Source of the DNA: Methanolinea mesophila
Lineage (GTDB): Archaea > Halobacteriota > Methanomicrobia > Methanomicrobiales > Methanospirillaceae
Length of the DNA stretch: 64,000 nucleotides
Assembly (NCBI RefSeq): GCF_017873855.1
Contig: NZ_JAGGKR010000001.1
Span: 434,001-498,000 of the forward strand
Direction: 5' to 3'
A program made the translations under genes and the position numbers. Positions 57,336-64,000 of the stretch are shown one piece after another. Position 1 is the stretch's first letter; each line of letters begins with the position of its first letter. Below the pieces are notes generated by a model, which was not told the DNA's origin, searched no databases, and worked only from the letters and a program-made list of their open reading frames with translations.

Positions 57336-58955
57336 ATGCAGCAGGTATACGTGATCGGGCACCGTCACCCGGATACGGACAGCATCGGAAGTGTGCTCGG
57401 GTATGCCGAGTTCCTGAACAGGGAGGAGCCCGGCAAATACGTTCCGGCATATTCCGGGGAACTTAACGCAGAGACGAGGTTCGCCCTTGCCACGTTCGGG
57501 CTCGAGCCGCCTCTCCCGATCGAGAGTGTTGAGCCTGCCGTTTCCGATATCCCCTTCTTTTACACGAAGAGCGCTCCGGCAGATATGCCCACCATCGACG
57601 TAGCCGGGATGATGGACGAGTTCGAGGTGCGAAACATCCCCATCACCGATTCCCGGGGCGCACTGGTGGGGCTGGTGAGCGAGCACGGACTGGCCAAGGC
57701 CTACGTGACCCCTGATACACGAGGGGAGCAGCTCACGATCGGCCCCATCCCCCTCGCCACCCTAGCCAGGATCCTGAGCGGTGAGGTGCTCACCCAGGCA
57801 AAAGAGGAACTGCGGGGAAGAGTCACCATCGTCATCGACGCGCTGCACGTGTCCCTTTCCCGCCTTACCCACGAAGATGTAGCTATTGTGGGAGATAACG
57901 AGCCCGCACAGCTGGCGCTCATCTCAGCCGGGATTGCAGCGCTGATCGTGGCGGAAGGCGCCCCCGTAGGGAACCGCGCGCTCGCCGCGGCAAAGGATCG
58001 GGGCGTTTCCATCATCGGGACCCCGCTCGACGGTTTCTCTGTCGGAAGAATGGTCCATCTCTCGCTTCCCGCGGGAAAAGTGGTTGCCACCGACGTTCCC
58101 ACAATCCGGCTCGAAGAACCGCTCTCGTACGCCAAGAAGCTGGTCACCGATTCAAAATACCGAACTGCGTGCGTAGTGGACCGCGACGGAAAACTGCTCG
58201 GCATGATCTCCCGGAACACCTTCCTCGAGGAGATACAAAAGCAGGTGATACTCCTCGACCACAACGAGTATGCCCAGTCGGTCGAGGGAATAGAGTACGC
58301 GGAGATCCTGGAGGTCATTGACCATCACAGGCTCGGGGCGATCTCTACCCTCAAACCGGTCAGGTTCCTGAACGAACCCGTAGGCTCCACCTCTACGATC
58401 ATCGCTTCCAAGTTCATGGAGTCTTCCGTCGACCCCCGGGATCCCACGGCGGGGATGCTACTGGCCGGGATCCTCTCCGACACGCTCGTACTCCGGATGT
58501 CTACCACCACCCAGAAAGACGAGAAGGTGGTGTCTTATCTCTCGGGAATCACCGGACTCGACCCGGTGAAGTTCGGGACAGACCTCATCCGGAAAGGGAT
58601 GGACCTCGAGAATAAACCTCTGGACGAGCTGCTCACCCAGGATATCAAACGATACCTCCTCTTTGGAAGGGATATCATCATCGCCCAGGTGATGGCCGCT
58701 TCCGGAAGTTATGCGGCCGCGCATGGAGGCGAGATCAGGAAACACCTGGAGCAGCTCAGGAAAGGGCACGGGGTCGATCTCTATATGGCGCTTTTCACCG
58801 ATATTATTGGGAATTCGAGTGATCTTTTCGTTGCCGGCGACCACACGCTCCTCGCCGAGCTCGGTTATGAGGCGCAGCCGGTCCGGCTCGGGGGAGTAAT
58901 GTCGCGAAAGAAAGATTTCGTGCCGGTTTTCGGGCAAAAACTAAAAAATATCTGA
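57336..58955 (+). CDS. ppaC: Manganese-dependent inorganic pyrophosphatase with CBS and DRTGG domains
   Basis: 539 residues from ATG 57336, preceded by GGGAGGAG. The N-terminal DHH phosphoesterase motifs are GHRHPDTDSIGS (His9, Asp13, Asp15) and later DHHRLG. The first CBS motif (about 75-130), a DRTGG-type insert (about 130-245) and the second CBS motif (about 250-305) split the catalytic DHH unit, as in regulated family II pyrophosphatases. The DHHA2 part begins GSTSTIIASKF. It hydrolyses pyrophosphate; CBS domains usually respond to adenine nucleotides and DRTGG to diadenosine polyphosphates. Confidence 0.93.
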   Translation: MQQVYVIGHRHPDTDSIGSVLGYAEFLNREEPGKYVPAYSGELNAETRFALATFGLEPPLPIESVEPAVSDIPFFYTKSAPADMPTIDVAGMMDEFEVRNIPITDSRGALVGLVSEHGLAKAYVTPDTRGEQLTIGPIPLATLARILSGEVLTQAKEELRGRVTIVIDALHVSLSRLTHEDVAIVGDNEPAQLALISAGIAALIVAEGAPVGNRALAAAKDRGVSIIGTPLDGFSVGRMVHLSLPAGKVVATDVPTIRLEEPLSYAKKLVTDSKYRTACVVDRDGKLLGMISRNTFLEEIQKQVILLDHNEYAQSVEGIEYAEILEVIDHHRLGAISTLKPVRFLNEPVGSTSTIIASKFMESSVDPRDPTAGMLLAGILSDTLVLRMSTTTQKDEKVVSYLSGITGLDPVKFGTDLIRKGMDLENKPLDELLTQDIKRYLLFGRDIIIAQVMAASGSYAAAHGGEIRKHLEQLRKGHGVDLYMALFTDIIGNSSDLFVAGDHTLLAELGYEAQPVRLGGVMSRKKDFVPVFGQKLKNI

Positions 58956-59083
58956 ATATTTTTTTCAGATTTCGCGGATCCAACTCTTCATCAGAAAAGT
59001 TGATTCGTAAAATTTTTCAAAAAATTCCTTTTTCCTTTTGGTTACAGTATGTAATTGAATAACAATACCCTATGAGAAACTAC

Positions 59084-59123
59084 AGGATGGTTCCGCCGCC
59101 CCCGAAGGGCGCCCCGGCGGCGG
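59084..59123 (+). repeat. GC-rich palindromic element, copy 2
   Basis: Matches the reverse complement of 33148-33187 with two differences over 40 positions. Arms CCGCCGCC and GGCGGCGG bracket a CCCCGAAGGGCGCCCC centre, so the transcript can fold into a long GC hairpin. It is intergenic, AT-rich flanks on either side contrast sharply with it. Confidence 0.65.
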
Positions 59124-59213
59124 TTCTGGAACATGAACTGGAATTAGATTTTTTCGATAAGATATGATGAATATCAACACCTGAACTCAGTCAATTCCGC
59201 GAGTTCCTCGGCG

Positions 59214-59240
59214 GGGTGCCGCAGTGGCGGTGCGGCAGCC
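59214..59240 (+). repeat. GC-rich hairpin in the uvrA upstream region
   Basis: TGCCGCA (59217-59223) pairs with TGCGGCA (59231-59237), with two further G-C pairs outside a single mismatch, around a 7-nt loop. It lies about 200 nt before the uvrA start and could be part of a structured leader or a terminator. Confidence 0.4.
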
Positions 59241-59441
59241 CTGGGAGCGTCTTCCCGCGTGATTAGCGGAATAGTTCAATTATTCTCATATTCTCCCCAC
59301 TGTTTCAGCAGAGGGTTCCTTTACGCGCACAAGACACAGGACACACCTCATTATCCGCAAATAATCCTTATCCATTCCCCCCAATTACCCCGAAGATCAG
59401 CCCTATATGGATCAGAAGACCACCATAATCACACAATTGAA

Positions 59442-62243
59442 ATGAAAAAGATCATCATAAAGGGAGCGCGGGAGCACAACCTCAAAAATATCAACGTAGA
59501 GCTCCCCCGCGACAAATTCATCGTCATCACGGGGCTTTCAGGATCGGGAAAGTCCACCCTTGCATTCGACACCATCTATGCCGAAGGGCAGAGGAGGTAC
59601 GTGGAGTCCCTCTCTTCGTATGCCCGCCAGTTCCTGGGGCTGATGAACAAGCCCGACGTGGATGCCATCGAAGGCCTGTCCCCCGCGATCTCTATCGAAC
59701 AGAAGACCACCAGCAGGAACCCTCGCAGTACTGTCGGGACCGTGACCGAGATCTACGATTACCTGCGCCTCCTCTTCGCCCGCGTGGGCGTGCCCTACTG
59801 TCCCGAGCACAACACCCGGATAGAATCGCAGACCCCGGAGAAGATCGCGGACCGGATTACCGAAGAGATCCCCGGAATGGTGACGATTCTCGCACCGCTG
59901 GTCCGGCAGAAAAAGGGCACCTACCAGCAGCTCATAAAAGACCTCCAGAAGGAAGGGTATTCCCGGGTCCGGGTAAACGGGGAGGTCCACCGCACCGACG
60001 AGGAGGTCCTCCTCGAGCGTTATAAAAAACACGATATCGAGGTAGTGATCGACCGCCTGGAGACTTTTGACCGCTCCAGGCTGGTGGAGGCCTGCGAAGC
60101 CGCACTTAAAAAATCCGAGGGCCTGATCATCGCCGTTGACAAGGAGGGGAATGACCACCTTTACTCTTCGCTCATGGCCTGCCCCGAGTGCGGGTGCACC
60201 TTCGAGGAACTCCAGCCCCGCATGTTCTCCTTCAACAGCCCGTTCGGGGCATGCGAGGAGTGCAATGGCCTGGGTATCCGCATGGACTTCGACCCCGACC
60301 TGATCATCCCCGACCAGGACCTCTCCATCGCAGACGGAGCGGTGGCACTTTATCGCAACTACCTCGACGGCTACCGGGGACAATATCTCGGGGCAGTAGC
60401 GAAACACTTCGGGTTCTCCATCTTCACCCCGATAAAGGACCTGACCAAACGACAGTACGATGCCCTGATGTACGGTTCGCCGGAGACGATCCGGTTCTCC
60501 ATGAGCATGAAGAACGGCGACGCCCACTGGGCTCATTCAGGAAGCTGGGAAGGGCTCCTTCCCCAGGCTGAACGGCTCTACCGGCAGACACAGTCAGAAT
60601 ACAGGAAGCGCGAGCTGGAAAAGTTCATGCGGGTCACCGAGTGCCCGAAATGTCATGGGAAAAGATTGAAGGACAAGATCCTCGCGGTCAAGGTCGGGGG
60701 CAGGTCGATCATCGACGTGACCGATCTCTCGGTATCGTCCTGCTATAAGTTCTTCTCCGCCCTGGAACTTACCGAGAAGGAGGCCGAGATCGCCCGGCAG
60801 ATCCTGAAAGAGATCAATGCCCGGCTCGAGTTTCTCGAAAAGGTAGGTCTCGGGTATCTCACCCTCTCCAGGAGTGCAGGAAGTCTTTCCGGAGGTGAGG
60901 CCCAGCGAATCCGGCTCGCCACGCAGATCGGGTCCAACCTCATGGGGGTGCTCTACGTGCTTGACGAACCCTCGATCGGGCTCCACCAGAGAGACAACCA
61001 GAAACTGATAGACACGCTCCGCCGGCTTCGCGACCTCGGCAATACCCTGGTGGTGGTGGAGCACGACGAGGACACCATCAGGAGCGCAGACCACGTGATC
61101 GATATGGGGCCGGGAGCAGGGCTGCACGGGGGGTATGTGGTGGCGAAAGGCACCCCGGCACAGATAGAGAAGAACCCGAAATCCCTCACCGGACAATACC
61201 TGGCCCGGACCCTGACTATCGAGACCCCGGAGTCGCGGAGGGGCTCTGATCGTTTTATCCGCATATCGGGATGCCGGGAGAACAACCTGAAAAATATCGA
61301 CGTACAGATACCCATAGGAGTTTTTACCGTGATCACCGGGGTTTCTGGAAGCGGGAAGTCAACGTTCATGTACGACACCCTCTACCAGGCGCTGGTGAAG
61401 AAAATTCATCATTCCAGGGTTAACCCGGGAAAATACGACCGGCTCGATTTCGACTCTCCGATCGACAAGGTCATCGTGATCGACCAGAGCCCGATCGGCA
61501 AGACCCCCCGGAGCAACCCCGCCACATATACCAAGGTATTCGACGAGATCCGCCGGGTCTTTGCGGAGACAAAGGAAGCGAAGGTCCGGGGATATAAGCC
61601 GGGCCGGTTCTCGTTCAACCTGAAAGGGGGCCGGTGCGAAGCCTGCGAGGGGGACGGCCTGATCAAGATAGAGATGAACTTCCTGCCCGACGTGTACATC
61701 GAGTGCGAGGAGTGCAAGGGGACACGGTACAACCGGGAAACCCTGGAAGTCAGGTACAAGGGGAAGTCTATCTCCGACGTGCTGAATATGAGCGTGGAGG
61801 AAGCCCTGGAGTTCTTTGCCAATATCCCCTCGATAAGGACCAAGCTCGAGACCCTCTCCGCGGTCGGACTCGACTATGTCAAACTGGGGCAGAGCTCCAC
61901 CACCCTCTCCGGGGGGGAGGCACAGCGGATCAAGCTCACCCGGGAACTCTCCAAGCGCGGGACGGGGAGAACGATATACCTCCTCGACGAGCCCACGACC
62001 GGACTGCATTTCCATGATGTCAAGAAACTGATCGCCGTGCTGAACGAGCTCGTGGACAAGGAGAACACCGTGGTGGTGATCGAGCACAACCTCGATATCA
62101 TCAAGTCCGCGGACCACATTATCGACCTCGGGCCCGAAGGCGGCGATGCGGGGGGCTACGTGGTGGCCACAGGGACCCCGGAGGAGGTGGCCGCAGATGA
62201 TAAAAGCCATACCGGTGCATTCCTCAGAAGGATGCTTGCCTGA
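59442..62243 (+). CDS. uvrA: Excinuclease ABC subunit A
   Basis: 933 residues from ATG 59442 ([17 protein letters not shown]). Two ABC ATPase modules carry Walker A GLSGSGKS (near residue 31) and GVSGSGKS (near residue 630) and signature LSGGEAQR in each half. Zinc-binding Cys pairs occur as CPECGC...CEEC and CEAC...CEECKG. UvrA scans DNA for bulky damage and loads UvrB. Length matches bacterial UvrA (about 940). The uvrABC set in methanogens is of bacterial origin by established knowledge. It is followed by uvrC after 2 nt. Confidence 0.97.
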   Translation: MKKIIIKGAREHNLKNINVELPRDKFIVITGLSGSGKSTLAFDTIYAEGQRRYVESLSSYARQFLGLMNKPDVDAIEGLSPAISIEQKTTSRNPRSTVGTVTEIYDYLRLLFARVGVPYCPEHNTRIESQTPEKIADRITEEIPGMVTILAPLVRQKKGTYQQLIKDLQKEGYSRVRVNGEVHRTDEEVLLERYKKHDIEVVIDRLETFDRSRLVEACEAALKKSEGLIIAVDKEGNDHLYSSLMACPECGCTFEELQPRMFSFNSPFGACEECNGLGIRMDFDPDLIIPDQDLSIADGAVALYRNYLDGYRGQYLGAVAKHFGFSIFTPIKDLTKRQYDALMYGSPETIRFSMSMKNGDAHWAHSGSWEGLLPQAERLYRQTQSEYRKRELEKFMRVTECPKCHGKRLKDKILAVKVGGRSIIDVTDLSVSSCYKFFSALELTEKEAEIARQILKEINARLEFLEKVGLGYLTLSRSAGSLSGGEAQRIRLATQIGSNLMGVLYVLDEPSIGLHQRDNQKLIDTLRRLRDLGNTLVVVEHDEDTIRSADHVIDMGPGAGLHGGYVVAKGTPAQIEKNPKSLTGQYLARTLTIETPESRRGSDRFIRISGCRENNLKNIDVQIPIGVFTVITGVSGSGKSTFMYDTLYQALVKKIHHSRVNPGKYDRLDFDSPIDKVIVIDQSPIGKTPRSNPATYTKVFDEIRRVFAETKEAKVRGYKPGRFSFNLKGGRCEACEGDGLIKIEMNFLPDVYIECEECKGTRYNRETLEVRYKGKSISDVLNMSVEEALEFFANIPSIRTKLETLSAVGLDYVKLGQSSTTLSGGEAQRIKLTRELSKRGTGRTIYLLDEPTTGLHFHDVKKLIAVLNELVDKENTVVVIEHNLDIIKSADHIIDLGPEGGDAGGYVVATGTPEEVAADDKSHTGAFLRRMLA

Positions 62244-62245
62244 AT

Positions 62246-63796
62246 ATGATAGAATATTCAACCCTGCCCGCCGAGCCCGGCTGTTACCTCTTCAAGGATA
62301 AAAACGGTGCCATAATCTACGTAGGGAAGGCAAAAAACCTCAAAAAAAGGGTCGCTTCCTATTTCCAGAAACGGGACCACGACAAAAAGACCCGGAAAAT
62401 GCTCTCGCTCGCCGAATCGCTCGATTACCTGGTCACCGCCAACGAGGTCGAGGCCCTGATCCTGGAAAACAGCCTGATCAAGACCAACCATCCCAGATTC
62501 AACATCAACCTGCGGGATGCGAAGCAGTACGCCTATATCCAGTTCACCGACGATCCATTTCCCCGGGTGTGCATCGCGCGAAGGTCTGAGGGAAAGGGAC
62601 AGTTCTTCGGGCCCTTCGTCTCCGCCGCAGAACGCGATTACGTCCTTTCCGTGGTAAAACGGATATTCCGTCTGAGGACCTGCAAGAGACTGACCGGGCG
62701 CGCCTGCCTCCGGTATCATATCCATACCTGCAGCGCACCCTGCAGAGGGATGATCGACCAGGATGCATATCGCGAGCAGGTGAAAAGGGCCTCGATGGTG
62801 CTGAAGGGGAGGAGCAGGGACCTGATCGGAGAACTCCGCCAGGAGATGGCGGCATGCGCGGAGAGCCAGGATTACGAGCGGGCCATGGTACTGAGAGATC
62901 AGACCCAGGCAATCGAACGGCTCTCGGGGAAGCAGGACATGGCCCGGCAGGTGCAGGGAGACGAGGACATTATCCATTACCTTGCGCACGCGGGAAACAT
63001 CTATCTCATGCTTTTCCAGGTGCATCACGGGACTCTGATCAATAAGAAGGAGTACATTTTCGAAGAGACCCCCGATATGCTCGAGGAGTTCCTCGTGCAG
63101 TATTACGGGGAAAACCCGGTTCCTTCCGACCTCATCCTTCCCTCCGAGGTGGATGCCACCCTCGAAGAGTACCTTGCCGTCCAGCGCGGTAAGAAGGTCA
63201 CGATCACGGTACCGAAAATTGGCGCCAAGAAGAGGCTCCTGGACCTGGTCGAGAAGAACATCGAGATCTCGTTCTTCGGGGACCGGATCAAGCTCGAGGA
63301 ACTCCAGGAGAAACTTGCCCTGGACACCCTGCCGGAGGTCATCGAGTGCTTCGACATCTCCCATATCTCGGGTACCGCGGTAGCGGGATCCATGGTCCAG
63401 TTCCGGAACGGCAAACCGGACAAGCGGAATTATCGCAGGTTCCGGATCAAGACCGTGGAAGGGATCGACGACTTCTCCGCAATCGCCGAGGTGGTAAAGC
63501 GAAGGTACTCGCGTCTCAAGAAAGAGCACGGCACGCTCCCCGACCTCGTGGTGATCGACGGAGGAAAAGGGCAGCTGTCTGCTGCCCGGAAAGAATTGAA
63601 GGCCCTGGATCTCCCCCTCCCGATCATCGGCCTTGCGAAGAAAGAGGAACAGGTCTTCGTGCCCGGTCACTCGCACCCGCTCTCCCTCGAAAAGAAGGAG
63701 AAGGCGTCCCTGTTCCTCCAGGAGATCCGGGACGAGGCACACCGGTTCGCCATCTCCTACCACCACCTGCTGCGAAGAAAAGAGGTGCGGCAATGA
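62246..63796 (+). CDS. uvrC: Excinuclease ABC subunit C, short form
   Basis: 516 residues. The GIY-YIG nuclease domain (about 8-90; [20 protein letters not shown]) cuts 3' of damage, a UVR motif is at about 195-230, and the UvrC RNase H-like endonuclease domain (about 340-490; [32 protein letters not shown]) cuts 5'. It ends right after [13 protein letters not shown], so the helix-hairpin-helix tail of about 80-90 residues found in E. coli UvrC is absent. It overlaps uvrB by 4 nt. Confidence 0.96.
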   Translation: MIEYSTLPAEPGCYLFKDKNGAIIYVGKAKNLKKRVASYFQKRDHDKKTRKMLSLAESLDYLVTANEVEALILENSLIKTNHPRFNINLRDAKQYAYIQFTDDPFPRVCIARRSEGKGQFFGPFVSAAERDYVLSVVKRIFRLRTCKRLTGRACLRYHIHTCSAPCRGMIDQDAYREQVKRASMVLKGRSRDLIGELRQEMAACAESQDYERAMVLRDQTQAIERLSGKQDMARQVQGDEDIIHYLAHAGNIYLMLFQVHHGTLINKKEYIFEETPDMLEEFLVQYYGENPVPSDLILPSEVDATLEEYLAVQRGKKVTITVPKIGAKKRLLDLVEKNIEISFFGDRIKLEELQEKLALDTLPEVIECFDISHISGTAVAGSMVQFRNGKPDKRNYRRFRIKTVEGIDDFSAIAEVVKRRYSRLKKEHGTLPDLVVIDGGKGQLSAARKELKALDLPLPIIGLAKKEEQVFVPGHSHPLSLEKKEKASLFLQEIRDEAHRFAISYHHLLRRKEVRQ

Positions 63797-64000
63797 CGGA
63801 ATTCAACCTGAAATCGGAGTTTTCCCCCAGGGGTTCGCAGCCTGAAGCCATCCGAAAACTTGTCGACGGGGTAAGCGCCGGACTCCGCTGCCAGACCCTG
63901 CTGGGGGTGACGGGGTCGGGCAAGACTTTCACCATGGCGAACGTCATCCGGCAGGCCGGGCGCCCTGCCCTGGTAATCGCGCACAACAAGACCCTGGCGG
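63793..64000 (+). CDS. uvrB: Excinuclease ABC subunit B, 5' part only
   Basis: The first 69 codons of UvrB ([20 protein letters not shown]). The helicase motif [16 protein letters not shown] and the following AHNKTLA are visible. UvrB verifies damage after UvrA and recruits UvrC. The frame runs off the right edge. It starts inside the uvrC stop, so the order uvrA-uvrC-uvrB is a coupled operon. Confidence 0.97.
   Translation, partial: MTEFNLKSEFSPRGSQPEAIRKLVDGVSAGLRCQTLLGVTGSGKTFTMANVIRQAGRPALVIAHNKTLA

Larger units (their letters stand above)
58956..59441. other. Long gap upstream of uvrA with two structured elements
   Basis: 486 nt without a supported gene. The first part carries T-rich stretches ending the pyrophosphatase transcript. 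The centre holds palindromic element copy 2 (59084-59123) and a further GC-rich hairpin (59214-59240). The rest is the uvrA leader or promoter. A frame extending UvrA upward to 59259 has no homology to the family start. Confidence 0.5.

Noticed and set aside
59259-59441. N-terminal extension of UvrA
   Set aside because: The family starts at [14 protein letters not shown]; the extension has no homologous look and contains hairpin sequence.

Overview
The window reads as a piece of euryarchaeal chromosome, most likely a motile methanogen of the Methanomicrobiales type. That placement is an inference: no methanogenesis gene lies in the window. Directly visible archaeal marks are an archaellin with a class III signal peptide, the ArlG/F/H/I/J motor genes, the archaea-specific adaptor CheF, a pyruvoyl-dependent arginine decarboxylase, TATA boxes about 25 nt before leaderless or short-leader starts, and AGGTGG/GAGGTGA-type ribosome binding sites. 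Genes are dense and GC-rich except for an AT-rich surface-glycan block at about 46.1-56.1 kb.

Layout. 0-2.2 kb: the edge of a lipoprotein gene, a TPR protein, two tiny paralogous membrane proteins and a ParA-type ATPase that seems to start at AUA. 2.2-23.5 kb: a chemotaxis and archaellum supercluster. It begins with a PAS-CheW fusion, a soluble three-PAS chemoreceptor, CheW and CheR. A HEAT-repeat membrane protein and archaellin follow, then ArlCE, G, F, H, I and J, an unrecognised acidic membrane protein, CheF, CheY, CheB, CheA, CheC and CheD. Receptor, adaptation enzymes, kinase, regulator and motor are therefore encoded almost side by side.

23.7-32.9 kb: arginine decarboxylase, a secreted protein that seems to start at AUU, carAB and argG (arginine/pyrimidine supply), a flavin-type oxidase-fold protein, a G-rich tandem repeat array and a radical SAM protein. 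33.3-39.3 kb: one tightly overlapping seven-gene operon on the minus strand. It joins the siroheme-dependent heme b pathway (AhbA, B, C, D) to an ABC transporter and a tandem universal-stress protein. The ABC ATPase and the stress protein each end in a domain resembling the C-terminal PCP_red domain of protochlorophyllide reductase. Just beyond an amino-acid permease lies a cytochrome bd subunit I homologue (CydA-like) without CydB. A 51-residue single-helix protein follows it immediately. Together these look like an undescribed heme synthesis, handling and use system in an anaerobe, and they are the best candidate here for something new.

42.8-46 kb: a membrane-anchored beta-propeller protein, tRNA-Arg(GCG) and GDP-mannose dehydratase. 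46.1-56.1 kb: a Wzm/Wzt-type exporter, four glycosyltransferases and three enzymes for a UDP-N-acetyl-L-dideoxyhexosamine (probably L-QuiNAc or L-FucNAc). 56.3-64 kb: a small zinc-ribbon protein, a SemiSWEET-like transporter, a CBS/DRTGG-regulated family II pyrophosphatase and the uvrA-uvrC-uvrB repair operon, cut by the right edge. A GC-rich palindromic element of about 40 bp occurs twice in opposite orientation (33.15 and 59.1 kb).
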